In this document: one piece after another, positions 43,179 through 54,570 of the stretch | Numbering within the stretch: the stretch's first letter is position 1 | Layout of the letters: each line of letters starts with the position of its first letter | Source: Micromonospora solifontis | Lineage (GTDB): Bacteria > Actinomycetota > Actinomycetes > Mycobacteriales > Micromonosporaceae | Length of the DNA stretch: 64,000 nucleotides | Reading direction: 5' to 3' | Assembly (NCBI RefSeq): GCF_003725545.1 | Contig: NZ_RJLN01000026.1 | Coordinates: 1-64,000, forward strand | Notes under the pieces: model-generated | What the model was told of the DNA's origin: nothing | Database searches by the model: none | What the model saw: only the letters and a program-made list of their open reading frames with translations | Translations under genes and position numbers: made by a program

Positions 43179-44741
43179 ATGAAGCCGAGCCCGCTCCGCT
43201 CGGTCGAGGCGCCCGAACCTGCCGAGCCACCGTGCACGCCCCTGCCCACCCGGCTCGGGGTGGCCGACCCCGACCCGGGCGAACCGCTGGCCGTCGTCGT
43301 CGCCGGTCCGGCCGGCGCCGGGCGGCGTGAGCTGCTCGCCGGCCTGCTCGGGCTGGAGCCCGGGATGCTCACGGTGCCCGACGGCAGCTACCTGTACGTC
43401 AACCACGGGCGGGTGCCCACCCGGGCCGCCTACGTGCCGGGCTACCGCCAGCCGCACTCGTACGGCGCCGACCCGGTCGCCGCCGGTCCGGCCCTGGCCC
43501 GCCCGCCGCGCCGGGTGGAACTGAGCCTGCCCGACCCGCTGCTGCGCCACTTCGCCGTGCTCGACACGCCGGACACCGGCTCGCTCGGCGTGGCGGGCTG
43601 CCGGGTGCTGCTCGACGCCGCCGGCCGCGCCGGCGCGCTGCTCTTCGTGATCTGCGCCGACCAGGCGCTCACCGCGACCGAGCTGAACCTGCTGGCCGAA
43701 CTGGCCCGGACCCGGGTCGAGGTGCTGTTCGCGGTCACTCCCGGGGCCACCGGCTGGGCCGGCCCGGCGGGCGGACCGACGGTTACGGAGGGCGCGGGGG
43801 CGTCCGTCGCGTCGGTCGGCCACCCGGGCCGGTCCCTGCCGCGTCCGGGCGGCCACCGGGTCAACCCGGTGGAGGTCTCCCTCGCGGCGCACCGCGCCGC
43901 CCTGCTCTCGGCGGTGCCCGGGCTGGCCGACGCCCGCTGGTTCGCCGTCCGGCAGGCCGACCACGCCGCCCTGCGCCGGGCGCTGGTGGGCTGGGCGGCG
44001 GACGAGGGGCTGCGACGGGCGAGCATCCGGCCGCCGGAGCCGCCCGGCGCGCACGGCCGGGTCCCGGTCCGGTCCGGGCTCGACCCGGGGGACCTCACCG
44101 AGCGGCTGGACCGGCAGGCCAGAACCTGCGCCCAGCGGATCCGTCAGCACCTCGCCCTGGAATTGGCCAACATCCACCTGCGGGTGGTGCAGGAGATCGT
44201 CTTCGGCGTCGGCTGCGCCGGCCTGCCGGCCCTGCTCGACCGGGAGATGGAGGCGCTGTCGCTGCTCGCCACGGTCCAGTGCGACGAGGCGGCCCGGGGC
44301 ATCCTCGACGACACCGCCGCGCGGGTCTTTGGTGCGCCGCTGGCCGAGGGGGTCCGGCACCGGATCGCGCACGCCGTCCGGTGGGGGCTCGCCGACCATC
44401 CCGCGGGTCGCGAGCTGGACCGGGTGCTCCTGGTCACCAGCACGGCCGGGGTGGCCGGGCTGGCCGGTGGCGGAGCGTTGGAGGCGCTGTCCGGCTTCCC
44501 CGGCGGGGAGCGGGACGAGGTGCTGCCGCCGGTCGGGGTGGCGCTCTCCGGCGGCTGCTGGCAGCACTGGCGCGCGCCGGGCAACGACGACCCGAACGGC
44601 GCGCGGTCCTGGGCCCAGCGGGCGCTGCGCGAGGTGGAGCTGGAGCTGTCCCGCGAGGTGTCCCGCCGCTTCGAGGTGATCCGTCTCTCGTTGGGCCTGG
44701 TGGTCACCGATGCGGTCGAACACGGCATCCTGCTCGCCTGA
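43179..44741 (+). CDS. GTPase-like protein with degenerate P-loop
   Basis: The 520-residue protein resembles dynamin-like or IniA-like GTPases in outline: a nucleotide-fold strand [16 protein letters not shown], then [22 protein letters not shown] and [10 protein letters not shown], followed by a long helical part. The P-loop lysine and the next Ser/Thr are both arginine (residues 49-50), so normal nucleotide binding is unlikely. The ATG at 43179 follows GGAGG by seven bases; TAACCT at 43149-43154 may be the -10. Function is unknown. Confidence 0.65.
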   Translation: MKPSPLRSVEAPEPAEPPCTPLPTRLGVADPDPGEPLAVVVAGPAGAGRRELLAGLLGLEPGMLTVPDGSYLYVNHGRVPTRAAYVPGYRQPHSYGADPVAAGPALARPPRRVELSLPDPLLRHFAVLDTPDTGSLGVAGCRVLLDAAGRAGALLFVICADQALTATELNLLAELARTRVEVLFAVTPGATGWAGPAGGPTVTEGAGASVASVGHPGRSLPRPGGHRVNPVEVSLAAHRAALLSAVPGLADARWFAVRQADHAALRRALVGWAADEGLRRASIRPPEPPGAHGRVPVRSGLDPGDLTERLDRQARTCAQRIRQHLALELANIHLRVVQEIVFGVGCAGLPALLDREMEALSLLATVQCDEAARGILDDTAARVFGAPLAEGVRHRIAHAVRWGLADHPAGRELDRVLLVTSTAGVAGLAGGGALEALSGFPGGERDEVLPPVGVALSGGCWQHWRAPGNDDPNGARSWAQRALREVELELSREVSRRFEVIRLSLGLVVTDAVEHGILLA

Positions 44742-44856
44742 GGGGCGGGCCGTGGAGCGGTCGACCGGGCCGCCGGACGCGGCCCGGGAGGGTGATCCGG
44801 GCCGGCGCGGCGTTCCGGTTCATCGGTTCCCCGGATCCGGTGGCACGATGGGGGGC

Positions 44857-45147
44857 ATGGCGGCTCCACAGGTTGCACCGGTCGAGACGCCGGACACCGA
44901 CGAGGTGCCGGCGTCCGACCGGCCCTGGGTGACCATCGTCTGGGACGATCCGGTCAACCTCATGACGTACGTGACCTGGGTGTTCCAGAAGCTCTTCGGA
45001 TACAGCCGGGAGAAGGCCGAGCAGCTCATGCTGGATGTGCACCACAAGGGCAAGGCGGTGGTCTCCAGCGGGGCCCGGGAGCGGATGGAGCACGACGCGT
45101 CGCAGTTGCACGCGTACGGGCTCTGGGCGACGGTGGACCGCTCGTGA
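44857..45147 (+). CDS. clpS: ClpS adaptor of the Clp protease
   Basis: The 96-residue protein has the ClpS core: [40 protein letters not shown] and [10 protein letters not shown]. The Asp-Asp pair and Met line the N-degron pocket. It delivers N-end-rule substrates to ClpAP/ClpCP. An ATG at 44848 is also in frame; 44857 fits the usual length. DUF2017 follows, as in mycobacteria. Confidence 0.93.
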   Translation: MAAPQVAPVETPDTDEVPASDRPWVTIVWDDPVNLMTYVTWVFQKLFGYSREKAEQLMLDVHHKGKAVVSSGARERMEHDASQLHAYGLWATVDRS

Positions 45148-45166
45148 GCGCGAGGAGTGAGCCGGG
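45144..45166 (+). repeat. 23-nt dispersed repeat, copy 1, at the clpS stop
   Basis: This sequence (GTGAGCGCGAGG onward) is identical to 54548-54570 read on the minus strand. It begins at the base before the clpS TGA and contains AGGAG. Confidence 0.8.
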
Positions 45167-45202
45167 GTTGCGAGCCCCGCAGTCGCGAACAGGGAAGACG
45201 CC

Positions 45203-45706
45203 GTGAGCATGTTCCGTCGCTACGGCGACCGCTACGTGGCCACTTTCGCGGTGGACGAGGTGCGGGTGCTGCGCAAGGTGGCCTCCGAGGTGGTCGGCCT
45301 GCTCACCGACGGCTTCGACCACGGCGACCCGGTGGTCGGCCGGCTCTTCCCCGAGGTCTATCCGGAGGACGCGGCGAGCGCCGCCGAGTTCCGCCGCTAC
45401 ACCGAGGGCGACCTCAAGACCGCCAAGATCGATCAGGCCGGCGCGATTCTCGCCGCGTTGCCCGACGGCGAGGTCGGCGGCGAGGTGCGGCTCGACGCGG
45501 AGGCCGCCGAGGCGTGGCTGCGCGCGCTCAACGACGCCCGGCTGGCGATGGGCGTCCGGCTGGAGATCAAGGACGGCACCGACCTGGGCGAGGAGCTCGA
45601 CGACGCGGTGGCCGAGGACCCCACCTCGTCGCGGGTGTTCCAACTATCGGTCTACGCGTATCTCGGATATCTGCAGGAGTCCCTGCTCAACGCCTTGATC
45701 GACTGA
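45203..45706 (+). CDS. DUF2017 family protein
   Basis: The 167-residue protein (MFRRYGDRYVATFAVDEVRV, VFQLSVYAYLGYLQESLL) matches the actinobacterial DUF2017 family, almost always found right after clpS, as Rv1332 is in M. tuberculosis. Function is unknown, but the constant linkage suggests a role with ClpS or the protease. GTG start. Confidence 0.88.
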   Translation: MSMFRRYGDRYVATFAVDEVRVLRKVASEVVGLLTDGFDHGDPVVGRLFPEVYPEDAASAAEFRRYTEGDLKTAKIDQAGAILAALPDGEVGGEVRLDAEAAEAWLRALNDARLAMGVRLEIKDGTDLGEELDDAVAEDPTSSRVFQLSVYAYLGYLQESLLNALID

Positions 45707-45748
45707 CCCGTGACGGTCGCCACCTCGCCACCGGAGAACCCCGGGCGC

Positions 45749-45754
45749 TAGGCT
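45749..45754 (+). promoter_or_regulatory. Leaderless -10 element TAGGCT of mec
   Basis: TAGGCT is followed by seven bases and the GTG at 45762, with no RBS. Confidence 0.65.
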
Positions 45755-45761
45755 GGTCGGC

Positions 45762-46250
45762 GTGCTGAGCATCGACCGGTCGATCATCGACGCGATCGTC
45801 GCCCACGCGCGCCGGGACCACCCGGACGAGGCGTGCGGCGTGGTCGCCGGTCCCGCCGGCAGCGACACCCCGATCCGGCACATCCCGATGGAGAACGCCG
45901 CCCGCTCCATGACGTTCTACGAGTTCGACTCGATGGAACACCTGCGGGTCTGGCGGGAGATGGACGACCGCGACGAGGAGCCGGTCGTCATCTACCACTC
46001 GCACACCGCGACGGAGGCCTACCCGTCCCGCACGGACATCTCCTTCGCCGGTGAGCCGGGAGCGCACTACCTGCTCGTCTCGACCCGTGAGCCCGACACG
46101 GAGGAGATCCGCTCCTTCCGCATCGTCGACGGCGTGGTCACCGAAGAGCCGGTCAAGATCGTGGATGCCGCCGTGGACCCGCACGCCGTCCAGTCCTACA
46201 TGTTCGGGCAGAGCCCGGCGACGGTCGACTACGAGTGTTCCGACCGCTGA
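45762..46250 (+). CDS. mec: JAMM/MPN metalloprotease Mec
   Basis: The 162-residue protein has the JAMM zinc-protease set: Glu in HPDEACGVVAG and IYHSHTATEAYPSRTD (HxH...SxxD). In M. tuberculosis the homologue Rv1334 (Mec) releases cysteine from the CysO-Cys adduct by cleaving after the CysO diglycine. Here it lies directly before cysO and cysM. It may also remove the C-terminal extension of this CysO. There is a leaderless -10 before the GTG. Confidence 0.92.
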   Translation: MLSIDRSIIDAIVAHARRDHPDEACGVVAGPAGSDTPIRHIPMENAARSMTFYEFDSMEHLRVWREMDDRDEEPVVIYHSHTATEAYPSRTDISFAGEPGAHYLLVSTREPDTEEIRSFRIVDGVVTEEPVKIVDAAVDPHAVQSYMFGQSPATVDYECSDR

Positions 46251-46320
46251 TCCCTCCAGCGCCGGCACCTCTTCTTTCTCCCGTCACCTGGCACGACCCG
46301 AACAAGGAGCACGAGACATC

Positions 46321-47672
<1,352 letters not shown>

Positions 47673-47899
47673 CGGCTGGGCGGTTCGGGCCGGCCGACGG
47701 GACCCCCGGCGGCCGGCCCGACCGCGTTGCCCTGGACCGGACGTGTACGGGTGTCACGTTGGTGACAACTTCCGGTAGATGATTCTTGCCCGACCGGGCC
47801 GACGCGTAGGCTGCGCAGCGTGGCGTACGCGTCGGTAAAGATCATCGGCGGAGCGACTTCCGGCGCGTCGACTACGAGGCGTGATATCGAGGCGACCGG

Positions 47900-48646
47900 A
47901 TGCGACTGACCGTCCTCGGCTGCGCGGGCAGCTTCCCCGGCCCCGAGTCCCCCTGCTCCGCCTACCTCGTGGAGGCGGAGGGCTTCAAACTCCTGATCGA
48001 CTTCGGCTCGGGGGCGCTCTCCACTCTGCAGCGGTACGTCGGGCTGCACGCCCCCGACGCCATCCTCCTCACCCACCTGCACTGCGACCACATGCTCGAC
48101 GCCGTGTCCTACGTGGTGGTGCGCCGGTACGCCCCGGACGGCCCGTACCCGGCCCTGCCGGTGTACGCGCCCTCCGGCGCGCCGGACCGGATCGCCGCGG
48201 CGTACGGGCAGGAGGACAGCACCGTCGAGGACGTCTACCAGTTCTACGGGCTGCAGCCGGGCACGTTCCCGATCGGCCCGTTCTCGGTGACCGTGGACCG
48301 GATGAACCACCCGGTCGAGACGTACGGCGTGCGGCTGGAGCACAGCGGCCGGGTGTTTTGCTACTCGTCGGACACCGCGCCCTGCGACGCGCTGCTGCGC
48401 CTGGCCCAGGGCGCCGACCTCTTCCTCTGCGAGGCCAGCTACCTCGACGGCATGGAGAACCCACCGGACCTGCACCTCACCGGCCGGGAAGCCGGCGAGT
48501 ACGCCACCAAGGCGGGGGTGGGCCGGCTGCTGCTCACCCACCTGGTGGCGGCCTGGGGCAGCGAGTCGCACACGGTGGAGGCGGCGGCGGGCGCGTACAC
48601 CGGGCCGCTGGACGTGGTGCGGCCCGGCGCCTGCTACGACGTCTGA
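47900..48646 (+). CDS. Metallo-beta-lactamase-fold phosphodiesterase (Rv1339-like)
   Basis: The 248-residue protein begins MRLTVLGCAGSFPGPESPCS and has LLTHLHCDHMLD, SSDTAPCDAL and LLLTHLV, the zinc residues of the RNase Z/phosphodiesterase branch. It corresponds by sequence style and position to M. tuberculosis Rv1339, reported as an atypical cAMP phosphodiesterase. The rhomboid and murI genes found between cysM and Rv1339 in mycobacteria are missing here (227-base gap). Confidence 0.88.
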   Translation: MRLTVLGCAGSFPGPESPCSAYLVEAEGFKLLIDFGSGALSTLQRYVGLHAPDAILLTHLHCDHMLDAVSYVVVRRYAPDGPYPALPVYAPSGAPDRIAAAYGQEDSTVEDVYQFYGLQPGTFPIGPFSVTVDRMNHPVETYGVRLEHSGRVFCYSSDTAPCDALLRLAQGADLFLCEASYLDGMENPPDLHLTGREAGEYATKAGVGRLLLTHLVAAWGSESHTVEAAAGAYTGPLDVVRPGACYDV

Positions 48647-48701
48647 CCACGGCGCGGCCGACCTGTCGGGCACCGGGGGACGGTCTGATCACGGCACCGC
48701 A

Positions 48702-48707
48702 TAAGGT
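48702..48707 (+). promoter_or_regulatory. Leaderless -10 element TAAGGT of rph
   Basis: TAAGGT is followed by six bases and the ATG of rph at 48714. Confidence 0.62.
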
Positions 48708-48713
48708 GCAGGC

Positions 48714-49442
48714 ATGGCGCGACCTGACGGGCGGCGGCCCGACCAACTCCGACCGGTGACCCTGACCCGCGGCTGGAGCACCCACCCGGAGGGCTCCGTC
48801 CTCGTCGAGTTCGGCGCGACCCGGGTGCTCTGCACGGCCAGCGTGACCGAGGGCGTGCCCCGCTGGCGCAAGGGCTCCGGTCTCGGCTGGGTGACCGCCG
48901 AGTACGCGATGCTGCCCCGGGCCACGAACACCCGCTCGGACCGGGAGAGCGTGCGGGGGAAGATCGGCGGACGGACCCACGAGATCTCCCGGCTGATCGG
49001 CCGCAGCCTGCGCGCCTGCGTCGACCTGAAGGCCCTCGGCGAGAACTCGATCGTGCTCGACTGCGACGTGCTCCAGGCCGACGGTGGCACCCGGACCGCC
49101 GCGATCACCGGCGCGTACGTGGCGCTGCACGACGCGGTCACCTGGCTGTCCGGGCGCAAGGCGCTCGCCGGCAAGGTCGAGAAGGTGATGCACCGGTCGG
49201 TGGCGGCGGTCAGCGTCGGCATCCTCGCCGGCGAGCCCCGGCTGGACCTCTGCTACGACGAGGACGTCGCGGCGGAGGTGGACATGAACGTGGTCTGCAC
49301 CGGGACCGGCGACTTCGTCGAGGTGCAGGGGACGGGCGAGGCCGGCGTCTTCGCCCGCGACCAGCTCGACGCCCTGCTCGACCTGGGCGTGATGGGCTGT
49401 CTGGAACTGGCCGACGCGCAGCGGAAGGCGCTCACCTCATGA
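48714..49442 (+). CDS. rph: Ribonuclease PH
   Basis: The 242-residue phosphorolytic exoribonuclease has [18 protein letters not shown], the arginine-rich loop in [20 protein letters not shown], and [19 protein letters not shown]. It trims tRNA 3' ends. Its stop overlaps the rdgB start (ATGA), giving the rph-rdgB pair usual in actinobacteria. Confidence 0.95.
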   Translation: MARPDGRRPDQLRPVTLTRGWSTHPEGSVLVEFGATRVLCTASVTEGVPRWRKGSGLGWVTAEYAMLPRATNTRSDRESVRGKIGGRTHEISRLIGRSLRACVDLKALGENSIVLDCDVLQADGGTRTAAITGAYVALHDAVTWLSGRKALAGKVEKVMHRSVAAVSVGILAGEPRLDLCYDEDVAAEVDMNVVCTGTGDFVEVQGTGEAGVFARDQLDALLDLGVMGCLELADAQRKALTS

Positions 49443-50056
49443 ACAAGGTCCTCCTCGCCACCCGGAACCGGAAGAAGCTGGTCGAGCTGCAGCGCATCCT
49501 GGACGGCGCGCTCGGCGCCCACCGGATCGCCCTGCTCGGCCTCGACGACGTCGAGGAGTACCCGGAGCTGCCGGAGACCGGCCTCACCTTCGGCGAGAAC
49601 GCGCTGATCAAGGCGCGCGAGGGCTGCCGGCGCACCGGGCTGCCGACCATCGCCGACGACTCCGGGCTGGCCGTGGACGCGCTCAACGGCATGCCGGGCG
49701 TGTTCAGCGCCCGCTGGTCCGGCCGGCACGGCGACGACCGGGCCAACCTCCAGCTGGTGCTGGACCAGGTCGCCGACGTGCCGGACGAGCACCGGGGCGC
49801 CGCCTTCGTGTGCACCGTGGCGCTGGTGCTGCCCGGCGGCAAGGAGCACCTGGTCGACGGTCGCCAGTCCGGCCGGCTGCTGCGCGCCCCGCGCGGCGAC
49901 GGCGGCTTCGGGTACGACCCGATCTTCCTCGGCGACGGCCAGGAGCGGACCAACGCGGAGTTGACCCCGGAGGAGAAGGACGCGGTCAGCCACCGCGGCA
50001 AGGCGCTGCGCGAGCTGGCCAAGCTGGTCGCCAAGGTGCTCCCGCCGGCCGCCTGA
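49439..50056 (+). CDS. rdgB: XTP/dITP diphosphatase (RdgB/HAM1)
   Basis: The 205-residue house-cleaning enzyme shows [54 protein letters not shown] and SHRGKAL. It hydrolyses non-canonical purine triphosphates. It is translationally coupled to rph. Confidence 0.95.
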   Translation: MNKVLLATRNRKKLVELQRILDGALGAHRIALLGLDDVEEYPELPETGLTFGENALIKAREGCRRTGLPTIADDSGLAVDALNGMPGVFSARWSGRHGDDRANLQLVLDQVADVPDEHRGAAFVCTVALVLPGGKEHLVDGRQSGRLLRAPRGDGGFGYDPIFLGDGQERTNAELTPEEKDAVSHRGKALRELAKLVAKVLPPAA

Positions 50057-50075
50057 CCGCCGCCTCGTCGCCGGC

Positions 50076-50108
50076 GTGGTGGTGTCCGGCGCACCCGGAC
50101 ACCACCAC
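50076..50108. terminator. Bidirectional terminator, 14-bp perfect stem
   Basis: Positions 50076-50089 (GTGGTGGTGTCCGG) pair with 50095-50108, separating convergent rdgB and the SDR gene. Confidence 0.82.
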
Positions 50109-50141
50109 GTCGCCGGTTTCGCCAACCAGGGCGGAGTCGGC

Positions 50142-50858
50142 TCACACCAGCCGGTGTCCACCGTCGACGTGCAGCACCGTCCCGGTGATGAAGCGGTTCT
50201 CCGTCACCGCCACGAACGCCCGGGCGATGTCGGCGGGGTCACCCACCCGGCCGCCGGGCAGCCGCTCGGCCATCGCGGCGAGCCGGGCCTGCTTGGCGTC
50301 GCCGGCGAAGGTGTTCCAGATCGGGGTGTCCACCCAGCCGGGCGAGACCGCGTTCACCCGGACCGGGGCGAGTTCCAGCGCCAACGCCCGCACGAGCGAC
50401 TCCAGCGCCCCGTTAGCGGTCGCCACCAGCGAGCCGCCCGGGGCGGGCCGGTAGGCCGCGATGCCCGAGGTGAAGGTCAGCGAACCCGCCGCGGCGATCC
50501 GGATGTGCTTGGCCACCAGCCACGGCCCGAGCACCTTGGTGGCGAGGACGGCTCGCGCCGTGTCGAGGTCGAGGTCGCCCAGTGGCCCGTACGCCCCGGT
50601 CATGTCAGCGGCGGTGACCACCACGTGGTCCAGTTGTCCGCACTCGGCGGCCAGCTCCCGCACCTGCTCCTCGTCGGTGATGTCGACCGGCCGGGTGCGC
50701 AGCCGTCCGGGCATGTCCAGCCGGTGGGCCGCCTGGGCCAGGCGGTCGGCGGAGCGGCCGGCGATGGTCACCTCCGCGTCGCCGCGCAGCAGCAGTTCCG
50801 CCAGCGCCAGCCCCATGCCCGAGCCGCCGCCGATGATGAGGATCCGAGATCGTGTCAT
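50142..50858 (-). CDS. SDR-family oxidoreductase with unusual active site
   Basis: The 238-residue Rossmann protein opens ILIIGGGSGMGLALAEL and has the SDR strand RVNAVSPGWVDTPIW. The usual Tyr-x3-Lys before the conserved Gly-Ala-Leu is replaced by Val-x3-Asn (SLVATANGALESL), so the standard proton relay is missing. It is divergent from an XRE/MmyB regulator with a palindrome between them, a common arrangement for regulated SDRs. The substrate is unknown. Confidence 0.85.
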   Translation of the reverse strand: MTRSRILIIGGGSGMGLALAELLLRGDAEVTIAGRSADRLAQAAHRLDMPGRLRTRPVDITDEEQVRELAAECGQLDHVVVTAADMTGAYGPLGDLDLDTARAVLATKVLGPWLVAKHIRIAAAGSLTFTSGIAAYRPAPGGSLVATANGALESLVRALALELAPVRVNAVSPGWVDTPIWNTFAGDAKQARLAAMAERLPGGRVGDPADIARAFVAVTENRFITGTVLHVDGGHRLV

Positions 50859-50909
50859 GCCGCCCAGGTTCCCGGCCCGCCGGACCGGCCGGGAGACCGG
50901 GCCGGGACG

Positions 50910-50924
50910 GGCCCTGACAGGGCC
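50910..50924. promoter_or_regulatory. Palindromic operator between SDR and regulator
   Basis: GGCCCTGACAGGGCC has perfect 7-bp arms around a central A. It lies between the probable -10 boxes of the divergent genes (GAACCT at 50866-50871 minus, GAGACT at 50948-50953 plus). Confidence 0.7.
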
Positions 50925-50959
50925 ACCCCGGCCGGGTACGGGGCTGGGAGACTCGACGG

Positions 50960-51796
50960 GTGGTCGATCGTGGCGCCCTCGGCGAGTTCCTGCGCAACCG
51001 GCGGGGCCGGATCGGTCCCGCCGAGGTGGGGCTGCCGGCGGGCACCGGTCGCCGGCAGACGCCCGGCCTGCGCCGCGAGGAACTCGCCGCCCTGGCCGGG
51101 GTGAGCGTCGACTACTACATCCGGTTGGAACGCGGCCGGGACACCAACCCGGGCCCGGCCGTCCTCGACGCGCTCGCCACGGCGTTGCGCCTCGACGACG
51201 ACGAGCGGGCCCACCTGCACGCGCTGGCTCGCAACGCGGCCGGTCGACCCGCGCGGCGGCCGCGTCCGGCCGCCAGCCCGCGGCCGGGGCTGCGGCTGCT
51301 GCTGGCGGCCGTCCGGCCCACCCCGGCGTACGTGCTGAGCCCAACCAGCGACGTGCTGGCCGCCAACCAGGAGGGGTACCGGCTGCTGGCCGGGGTCGAG
51401 CAGTGGCCGGCGCAGCGGCGCAACCTGGTCCGGTACGTCTTCACCCACCCCGCCGCCCGTACCCTCTTCGTGCCGTGGCGGCGGATGGCCGAGGACTGCG
51501 TGGCGCACCTGCGCACGGTCGCCGCCGCCGACCCCGACTCACCCGAACTGGCCCGGCTGGTGGCCGAGTTGTCCGGCACCGCCGAGGAGTTCGCCGCGCT
51601 GTGGCGGCACTACGACGTACGGGTCAAGAGCGGCGCGCGGCGCACCTTCCAGCACCCGGGAGTGGGCCGGCTGGAGCTGACCTCCGAGATCCTCACCGCC
51701 CCGGACGGGCAGCGGTTCGTCGCCTTCCAGCCCGACGCCGGCAGCCCTGACCGGGACGCGGTCGCCCTGCTGGCGCACGCCCCGGCGTACCGCTGA
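50960..51796 (+). CDS. XRE-family regulator with MmyB-like ligand domain
   Basis: The 278-residue protein starts LGEFLRNRRGRIGPAEVGLP and has an N-terminal helix-turn-helix (TPGLRREELAALAGVSVDYY, RLERGRDTNPGPAVLDALA). The C-terminal MmyB-like domain shows PAYVLSPTSDVLAANQEGYR, NLVRYVFTHP and RTFQHPGVGRLEL. Such regulators usually repress the adjacent SDR gene until a ligand, possibly a fatty acid, binds. GTG start with a likely leaderless -10. Confidence 0.88.
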   Translation: MVDRGALGEFLRNRRGRIGPAEVGLPAGTGRRQTPGLRREELAALAGVSVDYYIRLERGRDTNPGPAVLDALATALRLDDDERAHLHALARNAAGRPARRPRPAASPRPGLRLLLAAVRPTPAYVLSPTSDVLAANQEGYRLLAGVEQWPAQRRNLVRYVFTHPAARTLFVPWRRMAEDCVAHLRTVAAADPDSPELARLVAELSGTAEEFAALWRHYDVRVKSGARRTFQHPGVGRLELTSEILTAPDGQRFVAFQPDAGSPDRDAVALLAHAPAYR

Positions 51797-51817
51797 GCCG
51801 GCCGGAGCGGGATCCGG

Positions 51818-53356
51818 TCAGCCGAGCGGGCCGACCTCCCGCTCGATCGTCGCGCGCAGCTCGGGGCCGCGCAGCACGTCGCGCGCCGCCTCCATCAGCG
51901 GCGCGAGGAACACGTCCGGTCCCGGCTCGCCGGCCGCCGCACCGAGCGCGGCCAGCGCGGCCCGGCCGGCCGGCGACGGGGTCAGCGGGGCGCGCAGCTG
52001 GAGCCCGCGTACGGCGGCCAGCAGCTCCACCGCGAGCAGGCTGGTCAGGTTGTCCAGCACCGTCCGCAGCTTCTTGGTGGCCGCCCAGCCCATCGAGACG
52101 TGGTCCTCCTGCATGCCGCTGGTGGGCAGCGAGTCGACCGAGGCCGGGGCGGCCAGTCGCCGGTTCTCGGCGACGATGCCGGCGGCCGTGTACTGGGCGA
52201 TCATCAGGCCGGAGTTGACCCCGGCGTCGGGGGAGAGGAACGCCGGCAGGTCCCGGGAGCGGGTGACGTCCAGCAGCCGGTCCACCCGCCGCTCGGCGAT
52301 CGCGCCCACCTCGGCGGCGGCGATGGCCAGGTAGTCGGCGGCGAAGCCGAGCGGCGCCCCGTGGAAGTTGCCGGTCGACTCGACCCGCCCGTCCGGCAGC
52401 ACCACCGGGTTGTCCACCACGGACAGCAGCTCCCGGCCGGCCACCAGCTCGACGAAGTCGAGGGTGTCCCGGGCCGCGCCGGCCACCTGCGGGGCGCAGC
52501 GCATCGAGTACGCGTCCTGCACCGCGTGCGCCACGTCGTCGCGGTGGGAGTCCATCACCGCCGAGTCCTGCAGCAGCCGGTGGATGTTCGCCGCCGACGC
52601 CGCCTGGCCGGGGTGCGGCCGGATGGCGTGCAGCTCGGGCAGGAACGGCCGCTCCGAACCGAGCATCGCCTCGATGGCCAGCGCGGCGGTGACGTCGGCC
52701 ATGGCGAACAGGTGCCGGGCGTCGTGGATCGCCAGCAGCAGCATGCCGAGCATGCCGTCGGTGCCGTTGATCAGCGCCAGCCCTTCCTTGGCGGCCAGCT
52801 CGATCGGCGCCAGCCCGACCCGGCGCAGCGCGTCGGCGGCGGGGATCCGGTCGCCGGCCGGGCCGAGCACCCAGCCCTCGCCGAGCAGCACCAGGGCGCA
52901 GTGGGCGAGCGGAGCCAGGTCGCCGGAGGCGCCCAGCGAGCCGTGCTCCGGCACCCACGGGGTGACCTCGTGGTTGAGCAGGTCGACCAGGGCCTCGGCG
53001 ACCAGCGGCCGGACCCCGGAGCGGCCGAGGGCGAGGGAGCGGACCCGCAGCAGCATCATCGCCCGGACCACCTCGCGGGGCATCGGCGCGCCCACACCGG
53101 CGGCGTGCGAGCGGATCAGCGCGTGCTGGAGCTCGGCCCGCCGCTCGGGTGCGACGAAGGTGTTGGCGAGCGCCCCGAAGCCGGTGGAGACGCCGTACAC
53201 CGGGCGGCCCGCCGCCTCGATGCCGTCGACGATGGACCGGCTGGCGGCCATGGCCTCCACGGCGGTGGGGTCGAGGACGACCTTGGCGGTGCCGCGGGCC
53301 ACGGTGAGCACGTCGGCGGGGGAGATCCCGGTGGGCTGGATGACTACGGTCGACAT
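51818..53356 (-). CDS. hutH: Histidine ammonia-lyase
   Basis: The 512-residue enzyme has the Ala-Ser-Gly that forms the MIO cofactor ([14 protein letters not shown]), [13 protein letters not shown], and [19 protein letters not shown]. It removes ammonia from histidine to give urocanate, the first step of the pathway. It is the last gene of the operon and its start overlaps the hutI end by 13 bases. Confidence 0.95.
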   Translation of the reverse strand: MSTVVIQPTGISPADVLTVARGTAKVVLDPTAVEAMAASRSIVDGIEAAGRPVYGVSTGFGALANTFVAPERRAELQHALIRSHAAGVGAPMPREVVRAMMLLRVRSLALGRSGVRPLVAEALVDLLNHEVTPWVPEHGSLGASGDLAPLAHCALVLLGEGWVLGPAGDRIPAADALRRVGLAPIELAAKEGLALINGTDGMLGMLLLAIHDARHLFAMADVTAALAIEAMLGSERPFLPELHAIRPHPGQAASAANIHRLLQDSAVMDSHRDDVAHAVQDAYSMRCAPQVAGAARDTLDFVELVAGRELLSVVDNPVVLPDGRVESTGNFHGAPLGFAADYLAIAAAEVGAIAERRVDRLLDVTRSRDLPAFLSPDAGVNSGLMIAQYTAAGIVAENRRLAAPASVDSLPTSGMQEDHVSMGWAATKKLRTVLDNLTSLLAVELLAAVRGLQLRAPLTPSPAGRAALAALGAAAGEPGPDVFLAPLMEAARDVLRGPELRATIEREVGPLG

Positions 53357-54570
53357 TGGGGCACTCCGTTGTGCAGGACCTGGCGGATCAGCGGCACCCC
53401 CGGCCGGTAGGCCAGGTGCAGGTGGGACGGGGCGTCGAGGATGATCAGGTCGGCCCGCGCGCCCCGCGCGAGCCGGCCCACGTCGGTGCGGCGCAGCGCC
53501 GCCGCGCCGCCGGCGGTCGCGGCCCACACGGCCTCCGCCGGGGTCATCCGCATCTCCCGTACGGCGAGGGCGATGCAGAACGGCATCGACGAGGTGTACG
53601 ACGACCCGGGGTTGCAGTCGGTGGCCAGCGCGACGGTCACCCCCGCGTCGAGCAGCCGCCGGGCGTCCGGGTAGGGCGACCGGGTGGAGAACTCCGCGCC
53701 GGGCAGCAGCGTGGCCACCGTCGCCGACCCGGCCAGCGCGTCCACGTCGGCGTCGGAGAGGTGGGTGCAGTGGTCGACGCTGGCCGCACCGAGTTCCACC
53801 CCGAGTTGAACCCCCGGCCCGGGGCCGAGCTGGTTGGCGTGCACCCGCACGCCCAGCCCGACGGCCTGCCCGCAGGCGAGGATCGCCCGGGCGTGGTCCA
53901 CGTCGAAGGCGCCCCGCTCGCAGAACACGTCGATCCAGCGGGCGTACGGGGCGGCGGCGGCCAGCATCGGCCCGCACACCAGGCCCACGTAGTCGTCGGG
54001 GCGGTCGGCGTACTCGGCGGGGACCACGTGCGCGCCGAGGAAGGTGGTGTCCTCGGTGAACTCGGCGGCGATCCGCAGCGAGCGGGTCTCGTCGGCGACG
54101 GTGAGCCCGTACCCGCTCTTGATCTCGATGGTGGTGGTGCCCTGCCGCATCGCCTCGCCGCGCAGCCGGCCCACGGTGGCCCGCAGCTCGTCGTCGGAGG
54201 CGGCGCGGGTCGCGCCGACGGTGGTCCGGATGCCGCCCCCGGTGTACGGCTCGCCGGACATCCGGGCGGCGAACTCGGCGGCCCGGTCCCCGGCGAAGAC
54301 CAGGTGGGCGTGGCTGTCCACGAAGCCGGGCAGCACCGCCGCGCCATCGGCGTCGATGCGCCGGTCGGCGGCCGGCGCGTACCGGGCCGGTCCGATCCAG
54401 GCCACCTCGCCGTCCTCGATGAGCAGCGCGGCATCCCGGCGCAGGCCCAGCGGGTCGCCTTCGGCGCCGGGGGCGTTGGTGACCAGCTCGCCGATGTTGT
54501 CCACCAGCAGGCTGCCGCTGCTGCGCACGGTCGGGCGCGCCGGAACGCCCGGCTCACTCCTCGCGCTCAC
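53344..54570 (-). CDS. hutI: Imidazolonepropionase
   Basis: The 408-residue amidohydrolase has [17 protein letters not shown] (metal HxH), the substrate region [27 protein letters not shown] and ATDCNPGSS. It opens the imidazolone ring to formiminoglutamate. The GTG at 54570 overlaps the hutF stop (GTGA). The first 20 residues are encoded by a dispersed repeat and are not family-like, so translation may start further in, near [10 protein letters not shown]. Confidence 0.93.
   Translation of the reverse strand: MSARSEPGVPARPTVRSSGSLLVDNIGELVTNAPGAEGDPLGLRRDAALLIEDGEVAWIGPARYAPAADRRIDADGAAVLPGFVDSHAHLVFAGDRAAEFAARMSGEPYTGGGIRTTVGATRAASDDELRATVGRLRGEAMRQGTTTIEIKSGYGLTVADETRSLRIAAEFTEDTTFLGAHVVPAEYADRPDDYVGLVCGPMLAAAAPYARWIDVFCERGAFDVDHARAILACGQAVGLGVRVHANQLGPGPGVQLGVELGAASVDHCTHLSDADVDALAGSATVATLLPGAEFSTRSPYPDARRLLDAGVTVALATDCNPGSSYTSSMPFCIALAVREMRMTPAEAVWAATAGGAAALRRTDVGRLARGARADLIILDAPSHLHLAYRPGVPLIRQVLHNGVPQCRP
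54548..54570 (-). repeat. 23-nt dispersed repeat, copy 2, at the hutF stop
   Basis: This copy is identical to 45144-45166. It begins one base before the hutF TGA on the minus strand and provides the annotated GTG start of hutI. Confidence 0.8.

Noticed and set aside
40331..43330. 999-codon plus-strand frame opposite the LAL regulator
   Set aside because: The translation is repetitive Gly/Arg/Val/Gln, typical of an antisense shadow. The minus-strand protein has clear AAA and LuxR motifs.
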